A DNA stretch of 64,000 nucleotides. Source: Saccharibacillus endophyticus (GTDB lineage Bacteria; Bacillota; Bacilli; Paenibacillales; Paenibacillaceae). The stretch spans positions 806,001-870,000 of the forward strand of contig NZ_JAAZWE010000001.1 of the NCBI RefSeq assembly GCF_013185185.1. Direction: 5' to 3'. The position numbers and the translations under genes were made by a program. Positions 6,392-15,895 of the stretch are shown here, piece by piece. The notes below the pieces were generated by a model that made no database searches, was not told where the DNA came from, and saw nothing but the letters and a program-made list of their open reading frames with translations. Every line of letters begins with the position of its first letter. Positions within the stretch are counted from its first letter, which is position 1.

Positions 6392-8500
6392 CTACTTACG
6401 ATCGACGTCAATCGGGCAGCCTGCATCCGTAAACAGACGTTCTTTTAACCTCGCTGCCAAATCGTCGTCCGTCAGCGGTTCCCGGTGCGTATTTTCCAAA
6501 TAAATATGCTTCTCCGTTTCCGGCATCAAATATTGCTTGTACCATAGGAAAAAGTCCGGGCTATCCCCGTGCATGCGCAGCACTTTTCGCAGGGTATCGA
6601 CATTTTGCACCGTACTCGCGATATTGGTCAACCAATCGGCGCGATAGAAATCGGCCCATTTTCCATGTTCGGCCGCGCGCAGCGCATCCAGCCCCCGACG
6701 GTAATGCCGCAGCGACTCCGAAGCCAGCACGAACGCTTGCGGGTATTGCCCCAGCCGATGCGCGGCGTAAGAACGGCAGAGTTGATAAAAGCCTTCGCTC
6801 CCCGATAAATGCAGCTCGCCGTGAAACCGCAAATGATCCTCGGCACGCTGACGATCTTCGGCACCAAGCTTCGCCAACGTCCCGTCACATTGTTCAAGCC
6901 AATTTTTCCATTTGTCGATTGCAGGCGCAAGCCTTTGTTCGAATGCTTTGACCTGCTGCTCAAACGAGCCTGCGCCGACCGCCCAGTCCAGACGGCGATC
7001 GCTCTCGGCTTCTTTTCCTTGCAGCCAATGACCGATAATCTGCCTCGCCGGATGATGATAGTATTGCTCGCCCGCCAAATCGTCGGGATGCGGGCCGTAA
7101 GGCAGAGTCGCTTCGGCATAACTGTGATAAAGTCGGGCCAACGCTTCATGCTCCGATACGTAATAAGATCGGACGAAACTTTGCAAGTGCTCTTTCGTAT
7201 CGATCGTGCCTTCATTCCACAGCGTACTGACGATATCCAGCGGATACGCATGGGGCCGAATATTCCCGCTGTTGAGGATGAGGTAATCGGATGCTCCGAC
7301 AGCAAATGCCGCCTCCAGCTCGCTTTTCAAAAAGTCGGCGCTTCCCGCGAACATCGTCAAATGATTGGAAGCTTGCAGATCGTGGAACGTCACATGAATA
7401 TACAAGCCGTGGCGGCCCGAATCCTTGATTCCCGGCAGCGAAGGAATCCGAAGATTGATGTCGTCCCTGCGCCGCGATACCATTTTGCCGTACCCGTTAT
7501 CCGCCCAGACCCTGATCGTGTTCTCGGGTAACGAGATCCATCCTTCCTGGTACAACTCCGCGATCTCCCCGTATAAAGCCACGCAGCAGACCGGGTCTTC
7601 CACGTATTCGCGGATCATGTCGTATTGCTTTTGCATGACCTGACCGATCAGTTCGCCCCGCTTGAACGGCGTGTCGAAGCTCGGATCGTCTTCCCAAAAA
7701 GGCTTGTCGCCCTGGCCGCGGAACGAAAGTACCCAGACGACTTTTCGATGCCGCTGCTCTTCGATCGCCTGACGCCATAACTGTTCGTACCGCTCCGGCT
7801 CTCGTAAATAACTCATTTCACGCCCGGGGTAGGCTCTAGCGAACATTTCGGCTCCCAGCGGCTCGGCATGATGATGCGTCACCCAAAGTCCCATTTCCGA
7901 TGCCAATTCATAATGAATCCCGTGGCGCGGCAAATCCGTTCCGGGAATGACCATATTGCCTCCCGAGCGCAGCAGCGCTTCAAAAACCGGCTCCCATACT
8001 TCGCGCGTCGGCGGATATTCCGGTTTCCAGCCGATCAGACAGACTTCGTCATTCACGAACCAGCCGCGGTATCGGACTTTGCGAGGAGAGGACGCATAAT
8101 CGACGCATGGAATCATCACTTCGCTTCGACTTTTGATCTCCTGATCCATCCAATACCAGAAAGGCTGGATGCCCAGAAACTTTCGACTGAACGCCAACAC
8201 GCCGTACACGACGCCCAATTCGTCCCGTCCGACGATATGGAGCACGGATACCTCGTCGGAAACGAACCGAAATTCAAAAGCTTCGGGATGCGCGGGACAA
8301 GAGTCGTTTTCGCCGGCTAAACCGATACGGATCTGCGCTTGCCTCGGATCGGCCGCAAACTCCGGTTCGATGCCGAGCACGGCGGTCAGATCGCGCTTCA
8401 GCATTCGCAGTACGTGGGCAATCGCCGTAGAATGAGGTTCGACAGCGTAAATAAGCACTTTCCCGCTCAAATTCATCTCGCGTTTGAACGCATTACTCAT
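6392..8500 (-). CDS. GH115-like glycoside hydrolase (putative alpha-glucuronidase)
   Basis: A 702-residue protein with no signal peptide, so probably cytosolic. Family marks of GH115 are present: RGWFVNDE ... GW near residues 145-160, then LLRSGGNMVIPGTD, GLWVTHHHAEPLG, WVLSFRGQGDKPFW and EIAELYQEG. GH115 enzymes remove 4-O-methyl-glucuronic acid from internal xylose of glucuronoxylan. This protein is shorter than typical members, which usually carry an extra C-terminal domain. Its ATG overlaps the stop of the CE12 esterase gene as ATGA, so the two are translationally coupled. The pair suggests trimming of decorated, acetylated plant oligosaccharides. Some residues differ from the usual GH115 pattern (GTD where WPAMW is common), so specificity could be different. 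Confidence 0.75.
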   Translation of the reverse strand: MSNAFKREMNLSGKVLIYAVEPHSTAIAHVLRMLKRDLTAVLGIEPEFAADPRQAQIRIGLAGENDSCPAHPEAFEFRFVSDEVSVLHIVGRDELGVVYGVLAFSRKFLGIQPFWYWMDQEIKSRSEVMIPCVDYASSPRKVRYRGWFVNDEVCLIGWKPEYPPTREVWEPVFEALLRSGGNMVIPGTDLPRHGIHYELASEMGLWVTHHHAEPLGAEMFARAYPGREMSYLREPERYEQLWRQAIEEQRHRKVVWVLSFRGQGDKPFWEDDPSFDTPFKRGELIGQVMQKQYDMIREYVEDPVCCVALYGEIAELYQEGWISLPENTIRVWADNGYGKMVSRRRDDINLRIPSLPGIKDSGRHGLYIHVTFHDLQASNHLTMFAGSADFLKSELEAAFAVGASDYLILNSGNIRPHAYPLDIVSTLWNEGTIDTKEHLQSFVRSYYVSEHEALARLYHSYAEATLPYGPHPDDLAGEQYYHHPARQIIGHWLQGKEAESDRRLDWAVGAGSFEQQVKAFEQRLAPAIDKWKNWLEQCDGTLAKLGAEDRQRAEDHLRFHGELHLSGSEGFYQLCRSYAAHRLGQYPQAFVLASESLRHYRRGLDALRAAEHGKWADFYRADWLTNIASTVQNVDTLRKVLRMHGDSPDFFLWYKQYLMPETEKHIYLENTHREPLTDDDLAARLKERLFTDAGCPIDVDRK

Positions 8501-9234
8501 GGAGCGACTACCGGCGTGCTTTTCCCAGTATCCGCTTGCGATTGAACATCGGCGAAAAGCTCGGATAACGGCCGAACCTCCCGAATGCCGATCGCAGTCA
8601 ACGCCTGTGCAGCCATTCGGGCTATTGCGACGGCACCGTCTTCGTTGAGATGCGTGTCATCCATAATGCCTTCCGGATAATTCGGGTGTACGCCCGGTTC
8701 AAACTGGGTAAACCACTGCCGGGAACGTTGATTGCCCATCTCCTTGTAAGCCGAAGCGCTGCGTCCTGTCAGATCGATAAGCGGCACGGCTTCCCACAGC
8801 GCCAGCGCTTCCGCCGCCCGAGGGTAGTCGCCGTGCGTTTGCGTCAGCAACCCGTCGGCATCGAACCAGCGGCGGGAGATCGGAGTAAGCAAAATCGGCT
8901 TCGCCCCTCTCGCGCGTGCTCCGTCGATGTAGCGTTTCAAAGACTCGCCATAACTCCCCCAAGGACTTGTATGGCGATCCGGATCGTCTTTTTCATCATT
9001 ATGTCCGAATTGGATCAGCAAATAATCGTTCTTGCCAATCTGCTGCAAGATGCGATCCAATCTGCCTTCGTCGATAAAGCTTTTACTGCTGCGACCGCAA
9101 ACGGCTTCATTCACGACGTTCACATCGGGTTTTAAAAAGAGTCGCAGCTTGTTGCCCCATCCCTGCATCGGTGCCCGATCCGCCGGATAGTCGGCCATCG
9201 TCGAATCTCCTGCCAAATAAAACGTAACCGTCAT
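8497..9234 (-). CDS. CE12 rhamnogalacturonan acetylesterase-type SGNH hydrolase
   Basis: A 245-residue SGNH/GDSL esterase of the RhgT/YesT type, which removes acetyl groups from pectic or xylan oligosaccharides. The blocks are intact: GDSTMAD with the nucleophile Ser near residue 11, NEAVCGRSSKSF (block II), FGHND (block III) and DDTHLNEDG with the catalytic Asp and His. No signal peptide is seen, so it should act on imported oligosaccharides. The ATG at 9234 follows GGAGAGG. It is the first gene of the pair with the GH115-like gene and is divergent from an AraC regulator. Confidence 0.87.
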   Translation of the reverse strand: MTVTFYLAGDSTMADYPADRAPMQGWGNKLRLFLKPDVNVVNEAVCGRSSKSFIDEGRLDRILQQIGKNDYLLIQFGHNDEKDDPDRHTSPWGSYGESLKRYIDGARARGAKPILLTPISRRWFDADGLLTQTHGDYPRAAEALALWEAVPLIDLTGRSASAYKEMGNQRSRQWFTQFEPGVHPNYPEGIMDDTHLNEDGAVAIARMAAQALTAIGIREVRPLSELFADVQSQADTGKSTPVVAP

Positions 9235-9395
9235 TTCGACCTCTCCCCTATTCGCAAATATACAGCTCTCAAAAAAAGGCTAGCCCAATTTCTGCCGGAT
9301 TACCCCGCTTATAACGCTTACTTGACGAAGACCCCGCTTTTTTTGCTAAAATAGAACGATAAAATGAAAGCGCATGATCTGGAAGGGGCATTCTT

Positions 9396-10274
9396 ATGAA
9401 CCTGCAATGTATTCCCGATCTCCTGCATTACGGGAATAACGAAGACGAAATCCGGGCCGAATTCGATCGTCGCTGCGGACACTTTTCCATGATTCAGAAT
9501 CATTACCATGCGAGCTATGAGCTGTATTATTTGTTTAGCGGCGAGCGGAATTACTTCGTCAAAGACAGCTCTTACCGCATTCGCGCAGGGGACCTGATCC
9601 TGATCGATTCCAACGCCGTGCATAAGAGTACCGACTCCGGCATTCCCGACCATGAACGGATCGTGCTCTACTTCTCGCCGGGCTATTTCGATCGCTTTCC
9701 CGCGGATGAGCGCGAATTGCTGCGAGCTCCTTTTACCGGCGGCCGTCCCTTGGTTTCGTTGAATCTGCAAGAACGATTGCGCGCTGAAGAATTATTGATC
9801 TCTCTATTAAATGAGCTGCATACGCGTCCTACCGGTTATCGCCTGCACGTTCAGCATATGGCCGGTGAACTGCTGCTTCTGGTCGCGCGGGCTTCGCGTA
9901 AACCCGAAGTATCCACCATGCCGGAGCCTACCCCCGTTCAGCGAAAAGTTTCGGAAATCGTGCGGCATATCAACGGACATTTCGCCGAACCGCTCGAATT
10001 GGATGAACTGTCGCGCCGATTCTTTATCAGCCGAAGCCATTTGAGCCGGACGTTCAAGGAAGTGACAGGCTTCGGTTTTGCCGAATACGTGAATATCACG
10101 CGCGTTCGCGAAGCCCAACGGTTGCTCCGGGAAACCAAAACTAGCGTGACCCGGATCTCGGAACAGGTCGGCTTCGAAAACTTCTCGCATTTCGGCAAAA
10201 TGTTCAAACGATTATCCGGCGTCTCGCCGCGAGAATACCGGAACTTGGATCGCGCGAATCGGGAGAACGCGTGA
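9396..10274 (+). CDS. AraC family transcriptional regulator
   Basis: A 292-residue regulator with an N-terminal cupin sensor (about 15-100, including HYHASYELYYLFSG) and two C-terminal helix-turn-helix motifs (about 190-285; ISRSHLSRTFKEVTG and ISEQVGFENFSHFGKMFKRLSG). It is divergent from the CE12/GH115 pair across about 160 bases, so it is the likely activator of that pair in response to a sugar. The start ATG 9396 follows GGAAGGGG. A candidate promoter (TTGACG, 19-base spacer, TAAAAT) lies at 9322-9352. Its stop is nine bases from the convergent GH38 stop. Confidence 0.92.
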   Translation: MNLQCIPDLLHYGNNEDEIRAEFDRRCGHFSMIQNHYHASYELYYLFSGERNYFVKDSSYRIRAGDLILIDSNAVHKSTDSGIPDHERIVLYFSPGYFDRFPADERELLRAPFTGGRPLVSLNLQERLRAEELLISLLNELHTRPTGYRLHVQHMAGELLLLVARASRKPEVSTMPEPTPVQRKVSEIVRHINGHFAEPLELDELSRRFFISRSHLSRTFKEVTGFGFAEYVNITRVREAQRLLRETKTSVTRISEQVGFENFSHFGKMFKRLSGVSPREYRNLDRANRENA

Positions 10275-10283
10275 AAAAGTTGG

Positions 10284-13200
10284 CTACAGGACGACCCGCA
10301 GCGTGATGATCTCGTACGGCTTAAAGATCTGCACGAATTCGTTTCCTTCAACTTCATTCTCCAGCGGTCGTTCCAGCAGATCGCAGAGCTGCCATGAACG
10401 AACGCCATAATCGCTGGCAAGCTTGGCTCCGACGCGGCGTCCCGTATATTCATGAAGCCGAACGATCAACGCGTCTCCTTGTTCCGAGCGCTTGATCGCA
10501 TCGATCGCGATTCCGGCGGTGTCTACAGTGATCAACGAACGGTTAGCCCCGGCTTGATAGGCACCAAGTACGGCCCGCGGCGGATCGTTAAGCACCCAAG
10601 CCTCTTCCGCCGTATTTCCCGCGACCCAATCGCCGGAATGCGGAAGCAGCGAGTACGTAAACGCATGCTCCCCCTGATCGGCGCTCCAATCCGGATCGGT
10701 TGCCGATTTGATCAAGGTTAGGCGCATCGCGGAATCTTTGATATCGTAACCGTACTTGCAATCGTTCAGCAGGCTGACGCCGTAATCGCGCTCCGACAGG
10801 TCCGCCCATTGATGCCCGACCGTCTCGAATCGCGCATAATCCCAACTGGTGTTCCAATGCGTCGGTCTTTTTACGTTGCCGAACTGGATATCGTATGTGG
10901 CTTCGGTGGAACGGATCGATACAGGGAACGCGACCTTCAACAGTTGATGCTGTTCGTGCCAATCCACCGTCGTCTCAAAATCGATTCGGCGCTGCTTGGC
11001 GTACACTTTGATATGCTGCGTCACCGCGGAATCCATATAGCGCCAGCTCATCCGCAGGATGGCAACCAACGGGCCGCTCCGGATCCATTCGGTTGCGGTC
11101 AGTTCCGTCACTTCGCGCTTTTTCTCCAGATTCTCCAGATCGATATTCCAGGCATCGTACTCCAGCGGTTTGTCTTCGAACACTTGCAGGACATTGCCGC
11201 ATTCGCCTTCTTTTAACACCTCGCGTTCCGCTTCCCGATCGAAAACCCGCTTCAACTGTCCGGCTTCGTTCCATTCCAAAATGTAAAAAGGCGTGGTCAA
11301 GCTTCCTTCTTCCCATAAGAACGGACTTTCATTTTCGGACGCATTCTTTTTCGGCGTCGGCGTCGAATGGATCACGGTACTGCCCATCGGGGTCAGCGAA
11401 GGAACTTCGACCAGCCATGCTCCGTCGGATAAAAATTGCGCATGCAGCGATCGGCCTTCCGAATCCGTCCAAGCCAGATGCTCAGCTGAAGCAGCGTGTT
11501 CTTTTTGCACATGCACCAGTCCGTCATACCGGAAAAACGCGCCGCTGAATACGGTATAACCGCTAGACTGCGACTCTTCTTCATGGTCGGGGGTCAAAGC
11601 TGCGGGTTTCAAGTCACGGGTTAGTTCCTGGGTCGCTTTTTCAACCAATTCTTTGCGGATATTCTCCGCTTGATCGTATTCGATCCGCGAATCTTCATAC
11701 ACTTCGCGAATCGCCGATCCCGGAATGATATCGTGGAACTGGTTGCGCAGCAGGATTTTCCAACCTTCCAGCAGACGATCCGCCGGATAGCCGTTCAAAT
11801 CCCCTTTCTCCGCCGCCAAAAGCATATTCAGCCATTCGGCTTCGCGATACTTCAATTCCAGCTTGCGATTCATGCGTTTATTATGAGCCTGACTGGTATA
11901 TGTCCCGCGATGCGTCTCCAGATACAACTCGCCGTCCCAGGTATGCACGTACTCTTCGGAGTTCGCAATCGTCCGATTAAGCCGCTCGAAGTATTCGTCC
12001 GCCCGTCCCGGTTTGACGCTTGGAATCCCAGGAACGGTATCGAGACGCCTGCGCATTTCCAGCATATCGCGATTGACTCCGCCTCCCCCGTCGCCGTAAC
12101 CGTAAGCCAGCAAGAGTTCGGTATTGATATTTTTGTCCTGATACAGATCCCAGATCCCCTGCACGGAAAAAGCTTCGATCACTCCGTTATACGTAATGCC
12201 TTGCGACAAAGGCTTGGCTCTCGTCGTGATAAAATGAGTCAGCACCTCGCTGCCGTCGATCCCTCTCCAACGGAAAGTGTCGTGCGGCATTTTGTTGTAA
12301 CGGTTCCAGCCCAGCTTGGTCGTCATAAAAGTCTCGATCCCTGATTTGCGTAAAATCTGCGGAAGCGCCCAACTGTACCCGAACACGTCCGGCAGCCATA
12401 AATGCTTGCATTCCACGCCGAATTCTTCGCGAAAAAATTGCGTGCCGTACAGAATCTGACGGACCAGCGATTCGCCGCTCGTCAGATTGCAATCCGCTTC
12501 CAGCCACATGGCGCCGCCCGCTTCCCAGCGCCCTTCTTCGACTCTTTCCGCGATTTGGCCGTACAGCTCCGGGTAATCCTGCTTGATATAATCGTAGAGC
12601 TGAGGCTGTGTCTGCAAAAAGATGTATTCGGGAAATTGACGCATCAGACGCAGGACGGTCGAGAAAGAACGCGCCGCTTTTTCCCGGGTATGCGTCAGAC
12701 GCCAAAGCCAAGCCACGTCGATATGGGTGTGCCCGACGGCAGTAACCTGAACGGGATGAGGTTCGCTCCGAATGTGCGCCAGTCGATGTTGCAAATCCGC
12801 ATCCGCAGTTTGAACGCTATCGTAAAAGCGGTCGCCGCCCGGCTTGGACCAATCCAGAAGGCGGAAAGCTTTATCGAGTGCGGATAACAATTCCTGCTTC
12901 AACGCGTTATTTTCTTGCAGCTCCCGATAGACGCCCAGCACGGCACGCGCCGTATAATACAGATTATCCGTCGGCTCGTCCAGCCAAGTCAGCCGTGCCG
13001 AGTTCAGTACATGTTCTTGCAAAGTCGGAAGACCGCCGCCTTCAAGCCCCGACCAGAGACGAAAAGCAACATCCAATTCGCACCCTGCTGTATCCGCTTC
13101 CAAAAAAACTTCCGCATGATTGGAGTCTACGCCTTGATACGGATGCCCGTCGATGAATAACAGAGATTCGAATCCGCTGTTGTAAAAGTCTCCCGTACGA

Positions 13201-13469
13201 CCGAAATCAAATAGACCGACAATCCGACTTCCTGCCCATTCTGTTGGAATTCCGACTTTTCGCCGCAACCAAATGTAGCGGTCCCGGCCTGCCCAACGAT
13301 CTCCGATGCCGTATGTGCGGCCTGCTTGGAATGAGCTTGGCGGGTAAGCGCCGTTGACTCCTTCTTCGTCTTCAAGACCTAACCATTCATCTAACATAAT
13401 CGACCCTCTATAACGGTACGGTTCCAATTCAGTGATGCGTTTCGTTAGCTTTTCGTCCGTGGCAAACAT
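10284..13469 (-). CDS. GH38 alpha-mannosidase (first paralogue)
   Basis: A 1061-residue alpha-mannosidase of family GH38, with no signal peptide. The zinc motif GHTHIDVAWLW lies near residue 250, and the nucleophile Asp sits in WLPDVFGYSWALPQIL. Beta-sandwich C-terminal domains complete the fold, including the conserved VKRPTHWNTSWDYARFE block. I place the start at ATG 13469 (MFATDEKLTKRI), which matches the paralogue at 53589-57026 (MFKTEEKLKARL) and has AAAGGGTGG upstream. An upstream in-frame ATG at 13544 would run through a palindromic operator. The gene follows its LacI regulator in the same direction. It releases mannose from imported glycans; linkage preference is unknown. Confidence 0.93.
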   Translation of the reverse strand: MFATDEKLTKRITELEPYRYRGSIMLDEWLGLEDEEGVNGAYPPSSFQAGRTYGIGDRWAGRDRYIWLRRKVGIPTEWAGSRIVGLFDFGRTGDFYNSGFESLLFIDGHPYQGVDSNHAEVFLEADTAGCELDVAFRLWSGLEGGGLPTLQEHVLNSARLTWLDEPTDNLYYTARAVLGVYRELQENNALKQELLSALDKAFRLLDWSKPGGDRFYDSVQTADADLQHRLAHIRSEPHPVQVTAVGHTHIDVAWLWRLTHTREKAARSFSTVLRLMRQFPEYIFLQTQPQLYDYIKQDYPELYGQIAERVEEGRWEAGGAMWLEADCNLTSGESLVRQILYGTQFFREEFGVECKHLWLPDVFGYSWALPQILRKSGIETFMTTKLGWNRYNKMPHDTFRWRGIDGSEVLTHFITTRAKPLSQGITYNGVIEAFSVQGIWDLYQDKNINTELLLAYGYGDGGGGVNRDMLEMRRRLDTVPGIPSVKPGRADEYFERLNRTIANSEEYVHTWDGELYLETHRGTYTSQAHNKRMNRKLELKYREAEWLNMLLAAEKGDLNGYPADRLLEGWKILLRNQFHDIIPGSAIREVYEDSRIEYDQAENIRKELVEKATQELTRDLKPAALTPDHEEESQSSGYTVFSGAFFRYDGLVHVQKEHAASAEHLAWTDSEGRSLHAQFLSDGAWLVEVPSLTPMGSTVIHSTPTPKKNASENESPFLWEEGSLTTPFYILEWNEAGQLKRVFDREAEREVLKEGECGNVLQVFEDKPLEYDAWNIDLENLEKKREVTELTATEWIRSGPLVAILRMSWRYMDSAVTQHIKVYAKQRRIDFETTVDWHEQHQLLKVAFPVSIRSTEATYDIQFGNVKRPTHWNTSWDYARFETVGHQWADLSERDYGVSLLNDCKYGYDIKDSAMRLTLIKSATDPDWSADQGEHAFTYSLLPHSGDWVAGNTAEEAWVLNDPPRAVLGAYQAGANRSLITVDTAGIAIDAIKRSEQGDALIVRLHEYTGRRVGAKLASDYGVRSWQLCDLLERPLENEVEGNEFVQIFKPYEIITLRVVL

Positions 13470-13484
13470 GTTTTCCACCCTTTC

Positions 13485-13498
13485 ATAACACGTGTTAT
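13485..13498. promoter_or_regulatory. LacI-type operator upstream of the GH38 gene
   Basis: ATAACACGTGTTAT, a perfect 14-base palindrome with central CG, lies 16 bases before the GH38 start. The same core sits in front of the neighbouring lacI gene at 14641-14658. Confidence 0.75.
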
Positions 13499-13563
13499 AG
13501 GCTGAGAAAATAGACGGTTTCCAAAAAGGAATACCGTCAGGCATATCTGTGCATCTTGGCTAA

Positions 13564-14622
13564 TCAAGCACTCTCGCCCGGCTTCAGGATAGCCGGAAGC
13601 CATAGCTTGGAGGGCTTTTCGGCTTCGCCCCGTATCTGCAAAAGCACGCTCCGTACCGCCGCCTCGCCCATTTCCGCATAAGGAATCTCCACGCAGCTTA
13701 AAGTCGGCATGCTCAGCAGATCGCCTTGAATCGTATTATCCGCAGCCATGATGCACAGATCGGTGCCGATCGACAATCCGAATCGATAAGCGCTCCGATA
13801 CAAATCCGGTGCCGCGCTGGACCAATTGAGCAGCACCGGCGGCGAATCTTGTTTCGATTCGGCCCGCTGTCGGCACCAATCCTGCCAATCGACCCGCCCC
13901 GCCTGCTGCAACTGACGAGAAATCTTCGGCTCCAACTTATGTTCGCGGCACCATTCCTCGTACCCTTTCCGGCGCTGCTGTTCCGCCCAGTTGACTTTGC
14001 CTTCGTGCGACAAGCTGAATACTTCCGCATATTCGGGGACAAACTTTTTGTCGGAACACTTTTCCCATAAATAGTCCAATGCGGTTTCGATGCTTTTTCG
14101 ATAATCGGCGTGCACGGAGCAAACCCCTGCGAATTCGGCGTAGCCTTCTACCGATACATAGGGAACGCCGTTTGCTTGAACACGCTGTGCCCATTTCTCG
14201 TCGGCATAGCTGGTATCGTCCAACGTGACGATTCCGTCGATTCTTCGTTGTTGATACAGCTCCAACAGCTCGGCTCGCGCTTCGCCTGCTTTGCCTCTTC
14301 CCGGCGAAGTGAGCAGCAGATGATACCCTTCCGCTCCGCTCGCCCGCTGCATCCCTTCCAACAGACGCATGAACAAAGGATGCGACGTATCGCCGAAAGC
14401 CGCCAACGTCATGCTGCGTCCGGTCTTCATTCCGCGTGCTCTGGCGTCTACATGATAATCCAGCTCGCGGATCGCAGCCAACACATTTTCCCGCGTCTGC
14501 TCGCTTACCCCGATTCCCGGCGTGCCGTTCAATACGGCGGACACGACGCTGCGCGACACGCCTGCGAGTTTGGCGACGTCCTGACTGGTCGCTCTTTTCG
14601 GACTTCCCGATTTATTATTCAT
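13564..14622 (-). CDS. LacI family repressor of the GH38 gene
   Basis: A 352-residue LacI/GalR regulator: an N-terminal helix-turn-helix (TSQDVAKLAGVSRSVVSAVLNG, about residues 14-35) and hinge, then a periplasmic-binding-protein-like effector domain. The effector domain is unusual in its middle (about 190-260), where a charged Trp-Gln-Arg-rich stretch replaces the more regular fold. ATG 14622 is chosen because GAGGTG precedes it; a GTG at 14637 lies inside that site. A perfect 18-base palindrome at 14641-14658 sits just before the start, and the same core precedes the GH38 gene. Autoregulation and control of mannoside use are therefore likely. Confidence 0.92.
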   Translation of the reverse strand: MNNKSGSPKRATSQDVAKLAGVSRSVVSAVLNGTPGIGVSEQTRENVLAAIRELDYHVDARARGMKTGRSMTLAAFGDTSHPLFMRLLEGMQRASGAEGYHLLLTSPGRGKAGEARAELLELYQQRRIDGIVTLDDTSYADEKWAQRVQANGVPYVSVEGYAEFAGVCSVHADYRKSIETALDYLWEKCSDKKFVPEYAEVFSLSHEGKVNWAEQQRRKGYEEWCREHKLEPKISRQLQQAGRVDWQDWCRQRAESKQDSPPVLLNWSSAAPDLYRSAYRFGLSIGTDLCIMAADNTIQGDLLSMPTLSCVEIPYAEMGEAAVRSVLLQIRGEAEKPSKLWLPAILKPGESA

Positions 14623-14640
14623 TTCTACACCTCGCACTCA

Positions 14641-14658
14641 ATATAACACGTGTTATAT
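14641..14658. promoter_or_regulatory. LacI-type operator upstream of the lacI gene
   Basis: ATATAACACGTGTTATAT is a perfect 18-base palindrome ending 19 bases before the lacI ATG at 14622. It contains the same 14-base core as 13485-13498. Confidence 0.75.
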
Positions 14659-14715
14659 CTACTGTATAGAGGTTATTCCAACGCAAAACATCCATCTTTT
14701 CCGAAGATCGACGCG

Positions 14716-14757
14716 TTGACAAAGACTTCCATGCTCGTTATGATGAAAACGTTAACA
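14716..14757 (+). promoter_or_regulatory. Strong sigma-A promoter with LacI-type operator before the uxa regulator
   Basis: TTGACA (14716-14721), 17 bases, TATGAT (14739-14744). The pseudopalindrome TGAAAACGTTAACA (14744-14757) directly follows the -10 box and fits the central-CG operators of LacI proteins; it is close to the TGAAAACGTTTTCA form used by KdgR-like regulators. Autoregulation is inferred. Confidence 0.7.
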
Positions 14758-14779
14758 TTTATAGTCGGGAGCGAAAAGC

Positions 14780-15814
14780 ATGATTACGATCAAAGACATC
14801 GCGCGAGCGGCAGGCGTCTCGCACACCACCGTCTCCCGGGCGTTGAACGGCAGTCCGCTGATCAAGCCCGTCACGCGGGAGCGAATCGCGAAGATTGCCT
14901 CGGACATGAACTACGTCCCCAACTACAGTGCCAAAAATCTGGTGACGCGCAAATCGAACACGATCGGATTATTCTTTTCCAGCATCGAGCAAGGAACGTC
15001 TTCGAGCTTTCTCGCCGATGCGCTCAAAGGAATCCGCCGCGAACTGGACGAGCATTATATGCTGACGATGAGCGGCATCGACGATCCGGGCAGTCTGGAA
15101 AGCATCAATCCCCGCCGCTACGACGGGATTCTGGTCATGAGCCAGAGCGAGTTGGATAATCGGTTTATCTACCATGTGCAGTCGGCTGATATTCCGCTGG
15201 TTGTCTTGAACCGCCAGCTGGATGATCCATCGATTGCGAATGTGGCGTCGGATGATCGGGTCGGCGGACGCGCGGCGGCGGATCATGCTTTCGAATGCGG
15301 ACACCGCGCGATCGCGATCATTGAGGGAAAGTCGGGGTTCAAGTCTTCCTCCGAACGGCGCTTGGGTTATACGGATAGCCTGCTTTCGCACGGGATATCC
15401 CCGAACCCGGACTATTTCGTGCCCGGAGATTATAGTATCGAGAGCGGATATGCCGCCATGAACGCCTTGCTCGATCTGAATAACCGTCCGACTGCCGTCT
15501 TTTGCGGCAACGACGATATGGCGATCGGGGCGATGAATGCCTGCTTCGACCGCGGGGTGCATGTTCCTGGCGACGTCTCCTTGATCGGATTCGACGACAT
15601 GATCTTCGCCCGGTATACGAACCCGCCTTTGACGACGATTCATAAATCCGTGTCCGAGATTGCCGCCGAAGGAACCAAACTCCTGCTTCAACGCATGGAA
15701 CAGCCGCACGTCCGACCGATTCAGCGCCTGCTCGGCAGCAAGCTGGTGCAGCGCCGTTCCGTAGCGAAGTTCGCAGGCAGCAACGAGCATCGATTGGGTT
15801 CGGCAGCCGAATAG
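14780..15814 (+). CDS. LacI family regulator of the uxaBAC genes (KdgR/ExuR-like)
   Basis: A 344-residue LacI/GalR protein. The helix-turn-helix is at residues 3-24 (TIKDIARAAGVSHTTVSRALNG) with the hinge near 50-60 (SAKNLVTRKSNTIGLFF), followed by a complete effector domain ending in the usual GFDDMIFARYTNPPLTTIHKS region. GGGAGC precedes the ATG. It lies directly upstream of uxaB-uxaA-uxaC on the same strand and has a strong promoter carrying a LacI-type operator. A role as hexuronate or KDG-responsive repressor is inferred from position. Confidence 0.9.
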   Translation: MITIKDIARAAGVSHTTVSRALNGSPLIKPVTRERIAKIASDMNYVPNYSAKNLVTRKSNTIGLFFSSIEQGTSSSFLADALKGIRRELDEHYMLTMSGIDDPGSLESINPRRYDGILVMSQSELDNRFIYHVQSADIPLVVLNRQLDDPSIANVASDDRVGGRAAADHAFECGHRAIAIIEGKSGFKSSSERRLGYTDSLLSHGISPNPDYFVPGDYSIESGYAAMNALLDLNNRPTAVFCGNDDMAIGAMNACFDRGVHVPGDVSLIGFDDMIFARYTNPPLTTIHKSVSEIAAEGTKLLLQRMEQPHVRPIQRLLGSKLVQRRSVAKFAGSNEHRLGSAAE

Positions 15815-15854
15815 CTTTTGAGTTTTCGGCGCCGTAATCTTTTTCGCAGCAAAA

Positions 15855-15868
15855 TGTTCACGTGTGCA
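15855..15868. promoter_or_regulatory. Possible operator upstream of uxaB
   Basis: TGTTCACGTGTGCA is an imperfect palindrome around CACGTG, 27 bases before the uxaB ATG. Its sequence differs from the operator before the regulator, so assignment is uncertain. Confidence 0.3.
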
Positions 15869-15895
15869 AAAATTCGTTTCAAAGGAGCAAAAAGC

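Noticed and set aside
13470..13544. Extended N-terminus for the GH38 gene
   Set aside because: It would translate the palindromic operator; the paralogue and the ribosome site both support 13469.
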